Assembly: GCA_016200125.1 (NCBI GenBank)
Contig: JACQFK010000595.1
Span: forward strand, 1-12,849
Reading direction: 5' to 3'
Length of the DNA: 12,849 nucleotides
Origin: Planctomycetota bacterium
GTDB lineage: Bacteria > Planctomycetota > MHYJ01 > JACPRB01
The notes below the pieces were generated by a model. The model was not told where the DNA came from and ran no database searches. It worked only from the letters and a program-made list of their open reading frames with translations. Position numbers and translations under genes: made by a program. Shown piece after piece: positions 1 to 6,630 of the stretch (its first letter is position 1; each line of letters opens with the position of its first letter).

Positions 1-295
1 GCTCGATCGCTTCGGCGACACCGAAGGCATGGGAGGAGACCCCCGACCTCCCGGCGGGAACAGGAGCCGCGGCGGCGTCCAGCCGCAGGACCGTCCCCGG
101 GGCCGCGCCGGAGCTCACAGCGTCGATGAGGATCACCGATTCGTGGCCGGCCCAGTCGTCCAGCAGGCCCGACGCGTCCCCGCCGAACTCCGCCACGACC
201 ACGCCTTCGGGAACCCGGTCGCGGAGCAATCGGGCGGCCTGAAGGCCCGCCGCATCGTCCCCCCGGAGCGCGTTGCCGACGCCGAGGATCAGCAT
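1..295 (-). CDS. [NiFe]-hydrogenase maturation endopeptidase (HycI/HybD/HyhD family), C-terminus missing
   Basis: Protease that removes the C-terminal peptide of the hydrogenase large subunit after nickel insertion. About 98 residues are visible; the gene runs off the left edge. The protein starts [17 protein letters not shown], the family's N-terminal nickel-sensing motif. LIDAVSSG near residues 60-67 carries the second expected metal ligand (Asp) and [12 protein letters not shown] near residues 87-98 the His-bearing third motif. By family knowledge these three regions supply the acidic/acidic/His nickel ligands. The start codon lies inside the end of hydA (ATGCTGA, with the hydA stop TGA at 291-289), so translation is probably coupled to hydA, its presumed substrate. 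Identification is strong; only the C-terminal part is unseen. Confidence 0.9.
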   Translation of the reverse strand, partial: MLILGVGNALRGDDAAGLQAARLLRDRVPEGVVVAEFGGDASGLLDDWAGHESVILIDAVSSGAAPGTVLRLDAAAAPVPAGRSGVSSHAFGVAEAIE

Positions 296-1590
296 GGGTC
301 CGCCCGATCCCAGTCGAGCTTCAGGAAATGGGTCGCGCAGGAGATGCAGGGATCGTAGTTGCGCACCGCCTGCTCGCACTGCCACCTGAGCTTCTCCTCT
401 GGAAGATCGAGGCGCTCCTGCACGAAGCGCCGCAGGTCCTCCTCGATCGACTTCTGGTTCTGCGAGGTCGGCGGAACGATCTTCGCGTCGACGATGTCAC
501 CGTCGGCCGCAATCCGGTATCGGTGGTAGAGGATCCCCCGCGGCGCCTCGGTGCAGGCGCGGCCGATGCTTTCGCGCGGGACCAGGTCGAGCGCCGGCCG
601 GTCGGGCGGCTCGTAGGCCGCGATGATCCGCAGCGCCTCGTCACAGGCGTAGAGGATCTCCACGCTGCGGACCACGATGCTGCGGAAGGGATTCCGGCAG
701 TCGCGGCCGAGCCCCGCCTCCCTCGCCGCCTCTGCCGCGAGCGGGGAAAGGCGGTCGGCGTTCAGGCTGTAGCGCGCCAGCGGCCCCGCGAAGTAGGCCC
801 CCCTTCCCTTCAGGGTCGAATGCAGGGCCGTCGAGTGGGGCACCTGCTCCTCGACGAAATGGTCCTCGTAGTCCCGGACGCCGATGTCCAGCCCCCGGTT
901 CGAGACGAGCCGGCCCTCGTTGAAGGGATACTCCGAAGGATGGCGGAGCGCGACGAACTCGTAGTCCTGCTCGAAGTCGGGGAACTTGAAGCGGGAGACC
1001 CAGCGGACCGTCTCGAGCGCCTGGTCGCGGGCCCGCCGCAGCCGCTCGCGCAGCGGCTCCAGCTCCCGCCGCGTCGGGACGCGGTAGAAGCCCCCGACCT
1101 TCACGTTCACCGGATGGATCTCGCGGCCGCCCAGCAGGCGGAGGATCTCGTTGCCCGTCTTCTTCAGGTCGAGCCCGCGCTCCACCTCCGTCCGGTGGTC
1201 CTTCGCCATGCGCAGCGCGTCCTCGTAGCCGAGGAAGTCCGGCGCGTGGAGGAAATAGACGTGGAGCGCGTGGCTTTCGATCCATTCGCCGCAGTAGAGC
1301 AGGCGCCGGAGCTCGCGGAGCGGACCTTCGACGCGGACGCCCAGCGCGTCTTCCATCGCGTGGATCGAGCTCATCATGTACGCCACGGGGCAGATCCCGC
1401 AGATCCGCGCCGTCAGGTCGGGCGCCTCGGCGAAACCGCGGCCGCGGAGGAAGGCCTCGAAGAAGCGCGGCGGCTCGAAGATCCGGAGGCGGACCTCCTC
1501 GACCTTGCGGCCCCGCGTCCGGACATAGAGGGCGCCCTCGCCCTCCACCCGCGCCAGCGCGTCGACCTTGATCGTGCGGACCTTACTCAT
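289..1590 (-). CDS. hydA: Group 3b [NiFe]-hydrogenase large (alpha) subunit
   Basis: Catalytic subunit, 433 residues, binding the Ni-Fe(CN)2CO site in the cytoplasm. The N-terminal cysteine pair is in [20 protein letters not shown] (C64, C67) and the C-terminal pair in DPCISCATH (C415, C418, H421); these four cysteines ligate nickel. The maturation protease should cut after H421, releasing a 12-residue tail that ends in a second DPC. The early EGEG motif (residues 16-19) is also typical. I chose ATG at 1590, which overlaps the hydD stop as ATGAGTAA; the frame stays open upstream to 1674, but that extension (Arg/Pro-rich) lies inside hydD and lacks family resemblance. Length suits a soluble group 3b enzyme. 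The symbol follows the Pyrococcus sulfhydrogenase naming and should not be confused with [FeFe]-hydrogenase HydA. Group 3b rests on the whole operon, since group 3 large subunits alone look similar. Confidence 0.95.
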   Translation of the reverse strand: MSKVRTIKVDALARVEGEGALYVRTRGRKVEEVRLRIFEPPRFFEAFLRGRGFAEAPDLTARICGICPVAYMMSSIHAMEDALGVRVEGPLRELRRLLYCGEWIESHALHVYFLHAPDFLGYEDALRMAKDHRTEVERGLDLKKTGNEILRLLGGREIHPVNVKVGGFYRVPTRRELEPLRERLRRARDQALETVRWVSRFKFPDFEQDYEFVALRHPSEYPFNEGRLVSNRGLDIGVRDYEDHFVEEQVPHSTALHSTLKGRGAYFAGPLARYSLNADRLSPLAAEAAREAGLGRDCRNPFRSIVVRSVEILYACDEALRIIAAYEPPDRPALDLVPRESIGRACTEAPRGILYHRYRIAADGDIVDAKIVPPTSQNQKSIEEDLRRFVQERLDLPEEKLRWQCEQAVRNYDPCISCATHFLKLDWDRADPC

Positions 1591-2353
1591 GGGCCTCGCT
1601 CTCCTTCCGGAAGGCCTCCGCGTTCGCGTTGAAGGTCCGGTAGAGGCGGTGGACGTCGACGGGGGCGACGCCACGGGCCTCCCAGCCCCGCGTGAGGGCG
1701 GCGGGGTTCGGCGTCTCCTGCGGGCCGAAGCAGCCGTAGCAGCCCCGGCCGACCGCGGGGCAGAGCGCGCCGCAGCCGTCGTGGGTGACGGGCCCCAGGC
1801 AGGGGATCCCGCGCGCCACGGTCACGCAGACGTTGCCGCGGATCTTGCACTCGAGGCAGACGCTCCAGGCGGGCACCGACGGCTTGCGCCCCAGCAGATG
1901 GGCGGAGATCACCTCCAGCAGCTGGCGCCCGCTGATCGGGCAGCCTCTCAGCTCGAAATCGACCTTGACGTGCTCGGCGATCCCGGTCGACGTCGCGAGC
2001 GTCTCGATGTAGTCCGGCCGCGCGTACACCACGGAGGCGAACTCCTTCACGTCCTTGAAATTACGCAGCGCCTGGATGCCGCCCGTGGTGGCGCAGGCGC
2101 CGATCGTGATCAGCGTCTTCGACAGCTCCCGGATCTCCCGGATCCGCCGGGCGTCCTGCGGCGTGGTGATCGATCCCTCGACGAACGAGAGGTCGTAGGG
2201 CCCCTTCACCGACGCGCGCGAGGCCTCTAGAAAGTGGGCGATCTCGACCGCGCCCGCAATCGCCAGCAGCTCGTCCTCGCAGTCGAGGAAGGTGAGCTGG
2301 CAGCCGTCGCAGGAGGCGAACTTCCATATCGCGACCTTCGGCCTGCGCTTCAT
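1583..2353 (-). CDS. hydD: Group 3b [NiFe]-hydrogenase small (delta) subunit
   Basis: FeS-cluster subunit, 256 residues, that carries electrons away from the NiFe site. [12 protein letters not shown] (C15, C18, C25) contains the CxxC for the proximal cluster, and [10 protein letters not shown] (C87) and RGCPISG (C138) complete that site. A cysteine-rich C-terminal half (C166, C169, C176, C185, C194, C198, C205, C208) supplies the medial and distal [4Fe-4S] clusters. There is no twin-arginine leader, unlike uptake hydrogenases, so the enzyme is cytoplasmic. The start ATG at 2353 overlaps the hydG stop as ATGA. A longer frame runs up to about 2800, but that part lies antiphase within hydG and has no family features. 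The stop overlaps the hydA start. In Pyrococcus furiosus the equivalent is the delta subunit of sulfhydrogenase I. Confidence 0.94.
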   Translation of the reverse strand: MKRRPKVAIWKFASCDGCQLTFLDCEDELLAIAGAVEIAHFLEASRASVKGPYDLSFVEGSITTPQDARRIREIRELSKTLITIGACATTGGIQALRNFKDVKEFASVVYARPDYIETLATSTGIAEHVKVDFELRGCPISGRQLLEVISAHLLGRKPSVPAWSVCLECKIRGNVCVTVARGIPCLGPVTHDGCGALCPAVGRGCYGCFGPQETPNPAALTRGWEARGVAPVDVHRLYRTFNANAEAFRKESEAHE

Positions 2354-3204
2354 CAGGCCTCCCGGATCCGCAGCAGTGATGAGACTCGGGACCAGGGGAA
2401 CTTGGGGCCGTCCTTGCACAGGAAGGAGGGGCCGAACTGGCAGTGTCCGCAGACGCCGACGGCGCACTTCATGTTGCGCTCCATCGAGACGAAGATCGAC
2501 GAGGGCTCGATGCCGCGCGCCTCGAGCTCCGCCGCCGCGAAGCGCATCATCACCTCCGGCCCGCAGACGAAGGCCGCGCTCTTCGCGGGGTCGAACGAGG
2601 CGCCCGACAACAGGCGGGTGACCACCCCCACCTCGCCGTGCCAGTCGGACCGACCGCGGTCCACCGTCACCCGGACCTCGAGATCGAAGCGACCCCGCCA
2701 GCGTTCCAGCTCGCGCGCGAAGAGGATCTCCTCCGGGGAGCGGGCGCCGACGAGCAGCGACACGCGGCCGTAAGCTCCGCGGTCGGCGACGATGCTGCAA
2801 AGGGCCGGCCGCAGCGGCGCGAGGCCGACGCCGCCGGCGACGATCACGACGTCCTTGCCCCGCGATTCCTCGAGCGGCCAGGAGCTCCCGAAGGGCCCGC
2901 GCACGCCCAGGACCCCGCCCTTCCCCAGCGCGCAGATCGCGCGCGTGACGGCGCCGACGGCGCGGATCGTGTGGACCAGGCGGGCGGGCCCGGCGGGATC
3001 GCCGCTGATCGAGATCGGCACCTCGCCGACCCCGAAGGCGTAGAGCATGTTGAATTGCCCGGGGCGGAAGGCCGGCGCCGCGCCCCCGTCGGCGGGATCG
3101 AGATCGAGCGTCCAGACGTCGGCCAGCTCGCGCCGCGTCCGGCGCACGCGGAAGGGCCGGGGGAGCAGCAGGGCGGCGTCAGGGCTTGCGGGTGTCGGCA
3201 GCAT
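2353..3204 (-). CDS. hydG: Hydrogenase/sulfur reductase gamma subunit: FAD- and NAD(P)-binding diaphorase
   Basis: 283 residues, ferredoxin-NADP reductase fold related to the electron-transfer subunit of dihydroorotate dehydrogenase B. It passes electrons between the hydrogenase FeS chain and NAD(P)(H). FAD motifs are RPGQFNML (residues 47-54) and PISISG (63-68). The nucleotide-binding glycine loop is [12 protein letters not shown] (122-133), and FVCGPEVMM (212-220) is the usual NAD-site CGP motif. The C-terminal CAVGVCGHC with a later Cys (C247, C252, C255, C263) binds a [2Fe-2S] cluster. The ATG at 3204 overlaps the preceding cNMP-like gene by 26 bases and has only a weak ribosome-binding site, consistent with coupling. 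Length is close to Pyrococcus HydG. The name is unrelated to the radical-SAM HydG of [FeFe]-hydrogenases. NADP preference is the group norm and is not provable here. Confidence 0.93.
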   Translation of the reverse strand: MLPTPASPDAALLLPRPFRVRRTRRELADVWTLDLDPADGGAAPAFRPGQFNMLYAFGVGEVPISISGDPAGPARLVHTIRAVGAVTRAICALGKGGVLGVRGPFGSSWPLEESRGKDVVIVAGGVGLAPLRPALCSIVADRGAYGRVSLLVGARSPEEILFARELERWRGRFDLEVRVTVDRGRSDWHGEVGVVTRLLSGASFDPAKSAAFVCGPEVMMRFAAAELEARGIEPSSIFVSMERNMKCAVGVCGHCQFGPSFLCKDGPKFPWSRVSSLLRIREA

Positions 3205-3649
3205 AGAGGTCCATGAGCTGGAGCCGCGTCGCCTCGAGGCGCTGGGAGACGAGCAGGGCCAGCCGCTTCATCAGCTCGTAGCCCATCGCGGGATCGGCCT
3301 CGCACTTCTTCCGCAGGCAGGCGCCGTCGAAGGACGTGGCCCGGACTTCGCTGCGCGCCCGGCCGTCGAACTTCCAGCGGTGCGGGGGGAAAAGCCAGGA
3401 CCATCCCAGGATGTCCCCCTCCGAGACCGTCTGCACCGCGACCGCGCCGCGATCAGGCGTGTGGATCTCCACGGCCACCGTCCCTTCGCGGATCGCGAAG
3501 AAGCGGTCCGCCTCGGCGCCCTCGCGGGCGAGGTACTGCCCCGCCTTGAAGTGGACGTTCGAGCCGCAGCCCGAGATCAGCTTGAGATATCCGGGCTTCA
3601 GGTCCTTGAAGAACGCGTGGGACTTGAGGATGTCCTCAAGGCTTTTCAT
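3179..3649 (-). CDS. Crp/Fnr-like cyclic-nucleotide-binding-fold protein, no DNA-binding domain
   Basis: 156 residues: one cNMP-binding-like beta-barrel (about 10-110) followed by a C-terminal helix (about 118-148). It ends before any helix-turn-helix, so it is unlikely to be a transcription factor. Visible barrel features are [18 protein letters not shown] (34-51) and the REGTVAV turn (54-60). The place of the phosphate-binding cassette is occupied by [15 protein letters not shown] (78-92); the usual Gly-Glu pair is absent and the usual ligand Arg position looks shifted or lost, so classical cAMP binding is doubtful. C28, C111 and C116 are possible metal or redox residues. It sits between hydB and hydG and overlaps both, so I infer a regulatory or accessory partner of the hydrogenase. 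From general knowledge, similar genes occur in other bacterial group 3b operons, but I know no established function. Confidence 0.85.
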   Translation of the reverse strand: MKSLEDILKSHAFFKDLKPGYLKLISGCGSNVHFKAGQYLAREGAEADRFFAIREGTVAVEIHTPDRGAVAVQTVSEGDILGWSWLFPPHRWKFDGRARSEVRATSFDGACLRKKCEADPAMGYELMKRLALLVSQRLEATRLQLMDLYAADTRKP

Positions 3650-4760
3650 GTCCGGCCTCGCTCTCGCGGATCGCCCGCACTTCCTGGGTGAGATCGATCC
3701 CCACGGGACACCAGGTGATGCAGCGGCCGCAGCCGACGCATCCGGAGCTGCCGAACTGGTCGTGCCAGGTCGACAGCTTGTGAGTCAGCCACTGACGGTA
3801 GCGGCTCTTCGTCGTGCTCCTCACGCTGCCGCCGTGGAGGTAGGAATGCTGGAGCGTGAAGCAGGAGTCCCAGGACCGCCAGCGCTCGGCGTGGTCGCCC
3901 GTGAGGTCGCTCGTATCCTCCACGGTCGAGCAGAAGCAGGTGGGGCAGGCGAGCGTGCAGTTGGCGCAGGCCAGGCAGCGCGACGCCACGTCGTCCCAGC
4001 GCGCATGCTCCAGGTTGCGGGCGAGGAGCTCCTTCACGCCGCCGGCATCCATGCGCCGGCCCATCTGGCTCACGGCGCGCTCCGTGGCCCGGTCCGCCTC
4101 CACGCGCTCCCCGTCGCCGGCCGGCGCTGTCGGGAGCTCCTTCAGCAGCGCGGCGCCCGCGGCGCTGCCGGCCTCGACGACGAAGGCGTGACGCCCCGGC
4201 GAGAGGATCTCGGTCAGCGCCAGGTCGAAGCCGGAGGTCGCCTTCGGGCCGGTCTTCATGGAGACGCAGAAGCAGGTGCCGCCCGCCTGGCCGCAGTTCA
4301 GCGCGACGATGAAGAGCTTCTCCCGCTGGGCCCGGTAGACCGGATCGACCCCCATGAAGACCTTGTCCTGGATCGCTATGGCGTGGATCTCGCAGGAGCG
4401 CGCGCCGAGGAAGGCCAGCGGCGTCGGGGGCGTCTGATCCGTCTCGACGCTGAAGCCCGAGGCGCTGCGGGTGGCCTGCCAGAGCCGGAGCCGGGGCGGG
4501 AAGAGATACTTCTTCCAGGAGTGGGGGCCGACGACGTAGCCGAACAGCGCGGCGTCGTCGCGGCGCTTGAGGCGGTAGGTCCCGGCTTCCTGCTCGTCGG
4601 TCCAGCCTTCGGGCAGATCGGCGACGGTCCGGATCTCGTCGTAGACGATTGCAGCGTCCCGGACGGTCGGCCCCACCACGCGGTATCCCTTCGCGGCGAG
4701 GGCCTCCAGGAGAGCGGGGAAATCTTTCCGGTCCAGGAGACGGAGATCCGGGGTGTTCAC
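3636..4760 (-). CDS. hydB: Hydrogenase/sulfur reductase beta subunit, 4Fe-4S dicluster protein
   Basis: 374 residues; first gene of the operon. The C-terminal third has two ferredoxin-type clusters: [12 protein letters not shown] (C262, C265, C268, C272) and [12 protein letters not shown] (C341, C344, C347, C351). The N-terminal two thirds match the sulfhydrogenase beta family, with [13 protein letters not shown] (118-130) and an [11 protein letters not shown] segment (155-165) as cysteine landmarks. The family is thought to exchange electrons with ferredoxin- or polysulfide-type partners and is linked to S0-reducing activity in archaeal homologues; whether this one reduces sulfur cannot be told. 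The start is GTG at 4760, chosen because the frame begins here with a good Shine-Dalgarno just upstream; the nearby ATG at 4771 is out of frame. The stop overlaps the cNMP-like gene by 14 bases. Length is normal for the family. Confidence 0.92.
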   Translation of the reverse strand: MNTPDLRLLDRKDFPALLEALAAKGYRVVGPTVRDAAIVYDEIRTVADLPEGWTDEQEAGTYRLKRRDDAALFGYVVGPHSWKKYLFPPRLRLWQATRSASGFSVETDQTPPTPLAFLGARSCEIHAIAIQDKVFMGVDPVYRAQREKLFIVALNCGQAGGTCFCVSMKTGPKATSGFDLALTEILSPGRHAFVVEAGSAAGAALLKELPTAPAGDGERVEADRATERAVSQMGRRMDAGGVKELLARNLEHARWDDVASRCLACANCTLACPTCFCSTVEDTSDLTGDHAERWRSWDSCFTLQHSYLHGGSVRSTTKSRYRQWLTHKLSTWHDQFGSSGCVGCGRCITWCPVGIDLTQEVRAIRESEAGHEKP

Positions 4761-4763
4761 GCT

Positions 4764-4769
4764 CCCTCC
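4764..4769 (-). promoter_or_regulatory. Ribosome-binding site supporting the GTG start of hydB
   Basis: On the minus strand GGAGGG lies a few bases before the GTG at 4760. It decides the start, since no in-frame ATG is available nearby. Confidence 0.7.
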
Positions 4770-4778
4770 ATGCCCCCC

Positions 4779-4806
4779 AGTCTAGTGGCCGGAGGGGGAA
4801 TTGGAA
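4779..4806 (-). promoter_or_regulatory. Weak candidate promoter of the hydrogenase operon
   Basis: On the minus strand TTCCAA (4806-4801) and TAGACT (4784-4779) are separated by 16 bases and would place transcription start just before the hydB ribosome-binding site. Matches to the sigma-70 consensus are only partial (3/6 and 4/6), so this is a tentative placement of where a promoter must lie somewhere. Confidence 0.2.
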
Positions 4807-4819
4807 GCGTTACCGGACC

Positions 4820-4850
4820 CGGAGATTCCCGCGCCGTCCGGGGATCTCCG
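4820..4850. repeat. Strong inverted repeat in the hydB/lipoprotein divergent region
   Basis: The arms CGGAGATTCCCG (4820-4831) and CGGGGATCTCCG (4839-4850) can pair over 12 positions with one G-T wobble around a 7-base loop. It lies between two divergently transcribed genes with no gene on either side that needs a terminator, so an operator or a leader hairpin of the hydrogenase operon is possible. There is no T-run after it on either strand, which argues against an intrinsic terminator. Confidence 0.5.
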
Positions 4851-4945
4851 CGGCCCGAGGCCTCCCGCGGGGCCCTGTAGCGCGTTTATCCGAGGGTACG
4901 CATTTTGCTCTTCATGCTTCTGTCGGGATCTGCTCGGAGGGAGCC

Positions 4946-5231
4946 ATGAAGACGTTCGCCTTCCTCTGCCTCGCCGCGGCCGCCCTGCTGCCCGTCGGTT
5001 GCGTGTACGGCCCCGCTGAGCGATGCCCTCATCCAGGCCATGGTGGCGGCCCGCCTCGGGACGCCTCAGCCGGTCCTGACGGAGGCCTACTATCCCTATG
5101 ATTACTACGGATGGCGCGCCGACCCCTACTGGTACGGCTGGCCCTGCGTAAGCTGGTGGTGGTGGTGCCGCCCCTACGGATACTGGCATCATCCCGCCCC
5201 GGCGGTGAGAAGGTACCGCGTGGTTCCGTAA
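4946..5231 (+). pseudogene. Small Tyr/Trp-rich lipoprotein, apparently frameshifted by one base
   Basis: A good Shine-Dalgarno (GGAGG, 4936-4940) precedes ATG 4946, which opens a lipoprotein signal peptide, MKTFAFLCLAAAALLPVGC, with lipobox LPVG/C. Read as given, the frame degenerates and stops at 5101 after 51 residues. Removing one C from the CCCC run at 5011-5014 would join it to the neighbouring frame, which continues GPLSDALIQAMVAARLGTPQ and then a tail dominated by Tyr, Trp and Pro (with WWWW) to TAA 5231, about 94 residues in all. The joined product looks far more like a real protein than either half. Whether the extra C is a sequencing error, a true mutation or a programmed shift cannot be decided here. 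The gene ends 7 bases from the convergent thiamine-binding gene. Function unknown; it is probably attached to a membrane. Confidence 0.6.
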
Positions 5232-5238
5232 CTCGTTC

Positions 5239-5547
5239 TCAACAGGGGACCGGATGGCCGACGGTCCGCGCCACCGACCGGACCGGATCCTCCAGGTGGC
5301 AGGACGAGATCGGCCGGTAGTCCGCGCGGACGGACAGCTGGACCCTGCGGCAGTCGCGGGACAGGGCGCGGAGGCACTGGCCGATCACGGGCGCGATCTG
5401 CTCCCACTCGCCCTCGATGCAGGTGCCCATCGGTCCCACCTGGTACTTGAGGCCGCTCCGGTCGATGACTTCGACCGCTCTCGCCACCCAGATGGACACG
5501 GACTCCCCCTTGCCGACGGGGACGATCGAGACTTCGGCGATCATCAT
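5239..5547 (-). CDS. Thiamine-binding protein, MTH1187/DUF77 family
   Basis: 102 residues. The start MMIAEVSIVPVGKGESVS and the later YQVGPMGTCIEGEWEQI (35-51) are diagnostic of the MTH1187/YkoF-like family (Pfam Thiamine_BP): small ferredoxin-like-fold oligomers reported to bind thiamine or its pyrimidine part in the cytoplasm. An AAGGTGG Shine-Dalgarno lies 6 bases before the first of two adjacent ATGs (5547, 5544); either could be used. The frame is open further upstream to 5820, but that stretch is antiphase to the next gene. The last 20 residues, with Cys at 83 and at the C-terminus, extend past the usual family end. No thiamine transport or biosynthesis genes are nearby, so the physiological role is unclear. 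Confidence 0.88.
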   Translation of the reverse strand: MMIAEVSIVPVGKGESVSIWVARAVEVIDRSGLKYQVGPMGTCIEGEWEQIAPVIGQCLRALSRDCRRVQLSVRADYRPISSCHLEDPVRSVARTVGHPVPC

Positions 5548-5561
5548 GGGGCGCCACCTTT

Positions 5562-6173
5562 CTACTTGGAGCCCGGCTCCTGCGCCGCCGGGAAGGCCGG
5601 CAGGACTTCTTCCCGGAGCGTCACCGGCAGCAGGACCGACCTCAGGGTGCAGCACGATTCCTTCTCGTTCCAGGGGCAGGGCTCGTCGAGCCAGCGGAAC
5701 TCCCGCACGCACCAGGCCCAGGACTTCATCAGGGCCGGCGTCAGGATCGGCTCGAGGTCGCATCCGGGGCAGAGTCGGAGCTCCTCCGGCCGCTCCTCCA
5801 CCCCGGCGAAGGTCCGGCACTTCGGACAGTAGCGGAGCTCGAAGACGCCCGGAGTGCCCGCGGGAAGGATCCAGGCCCGGACGATCTGGGGTTCCCGGCC
5901 GCAGGGTTCGGCGCGCCAGCTGCGCAGCGGAGCGCAGGCGTACCAGTGCGTGGACGAGATGTTCAGTTCAAGCATGGGCTTGGCGCAGTGGGGGCAGCCG
6001 CCGTGGACCCCCAGGACCTGCGGGAATTCAGAGCAGTCCGGGCAGAAGGGGCGGATGGAATCGTCCCCCACGGAGACCGGAATCGCCTCGGGCGCGGGCT
6101 CCGGCCCGGACGGTGCGGCGCAGGCCCCCAGCAGGACCAGGCCTCCCAGGACGGCGGCTCTCAGAGCGTTCAT
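5562..6173 (-). CDS. Lipoprotein with two duplicated Cys-rich (zinc-ribbon-like) modules
   Basis: 203 residues, family not recognised. A lipoprotein signal peptide ends in LLGAC (C18), so the protein should be lipid-anchored outside the cytoplasmic membrane. Two similar modules follow. Module 1 has CPDC (C44, C47) and CPHC (C60, C63), then W77-x2-C80-x5-W86-x2-EPC91. Module 2 has CPKC (C116, C119) and CPGC (C135, C138), then W152-x2-C155-x5-W161-x2-EPC166. The identical W/C spacing shows an internal duplication. The paired CPxC knuckles suggest zinc (or other metal) binding. The ATG at 6173 has an AGGGGG ribosome-binding site just upstream. It lies 14 bases before the thiamine-binding gene on the same strand, so the two are probably co-transcribed. 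Role unknown. Confidence 0.82.
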   Translation of the reverse strand: MNALRAAVLGGLVLLGACAAPSGPEPAPEAIPVSVGDDSIRPFCPDCSEFPQVLGVHGGCPHCAKPMLELNISSTHWYACAPLRSWRAEPCGREPQIVRAWILPAGTPGVFELRYCPKCRTFAGVEERPEELRLCPGCDLEPILTPALMKSWAWCVREFRWLDEPCPWNEKESCCTLRSVLLPVTLREEVLPAFPAAQEPGSK

Positions 6174-6347
6174 GTCCCCCTACTTTTCAGGTTCGCCTCC
6201 TCCAACGCAAGAGGGATGCCAGCCCCTGAGAGCAGGCTGGGCCCGGTCCGGACGGGGAAAATCCAGCTTTCGGCGCGGTTTCTTGCGAATTTCCGCTCCC
6301 GATGCCTGCAATCCGGCATGGTACGCGGCTTGCTCCGAGCGGAGGTG

Positions 6348-6563
6348 ATGAGCCAGTGGCTGCAGCGAAAATACCTGGTGAAGGCGGTCAAGGAGATCCC
6401 CCGCCTCTCCCACGGGAGCCACGTGTTCCCGGACTGCGACTACATGCTGATGCGCCAGGAGGACGGGACCTGCGTCCAGGTCCGGCTCCGCAAGGCCTTC
6501 GGCTGGTGTCCGGGGGACGTGGTCGAGTTGGACGACCTGGCGATCGAATCGGCCCGGTGCTGA
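6348..6563 (+). CDS. Small hypothetical protein, 71 residues
   Basis: I do not recognise this family. The product, beginning MSQWLQRKYLVKAVKEIPRL, is about 71 residues with no signal peptide or membrane segment. It contains three cysteines (in FPDCDY, GTCVQV, GWCPGD) plus a C-terminal Cys, and ends in an acidic patch, VVELDDLAIES. Support for coding: ordinary globular composition, and it ends 5 bases before a bidirectional terminator. The start is uncertain: GGAGGT (6341-6346) sits too close to ATG 6348, and GTG 6345 or ATG 6318 (81 residues, no ribosome-binding site) are alternatives. Short beta-like segments such as CVQVRLRKAF followed by PGDVVEL resemble small OB- or SH3-like domains, but this is only an impression. 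Confidence 0.55.
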   Translation: MSQWLQRKYLVKAVKEIPRLSHGSHVFPDCDYMLMRQEDGTCVQVRLRKAFGWCPGDVVELDDLAIESARC

Positions 6564-6568
6564 GAAAG

Positions 6569-6605
6569 AACGAGGCCGTCCTCGTCGTCCGAGGACGGCC
6601 TCGTT
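6569..6605. terminator. Bidirectional hairpin terminator
   Basis: A perfect 16-bp stem (6569-6584 with 6590-6605) encloses a 5-base loop, TCGTC. It sits between two convergent genes, 5 bases after the stop of the small plus-strand ORF and 25 bases after the stop of the metalloprotease gene. On the minus strand the stem is followed by CTTTCTC, a modest pyrimidine/T tract, so it should work best for the protease transcript; on the plus strand the downstream T-tract is poor. Confidence 0.85.
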
Positions 6606-6630
6606 GCAATTCGAGACTCCGAAGTCCGCT

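Noticed and set aside
328..1632. Long plus-strand open frame (434 codons) opposite hydA
   Set aside because: Antisense shadow: no domain, Arg/Leu/Val-biased composition, and hydA has all family motifs.
1591..1674. Longer N-terminus for hydA
   Set aside because: The extra 28 residues are Ser/Thr/Arg/Pro-rich and lie inside hydD; the ATG at 1590 begins the typical family N-terminus and overlaps the hydD stop.
2354..2800. Longer N-terminus for hydD
   Set aside because: The extension lies antiphase within hydG; the ATG at 2353 starts the family N-terminus and overlaps the hydG stop.
3336..4880. 514-codon plus-strand open frame opposite hydB and the cNMP-like gene
   Set aside because: Antisense shadow in GC-rich sequence with no recognisable motif or ribosome-binding site.
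5417..6229. 270-codon plus-strand open frame opposite the thiamine-binding and Cys-rich lipoprotein genes
   Set aside because: Ser/Arg/Pro-rich shadow with no family features; the minus-strand genes have signal peptide, motifs and ribosome-binding sites.
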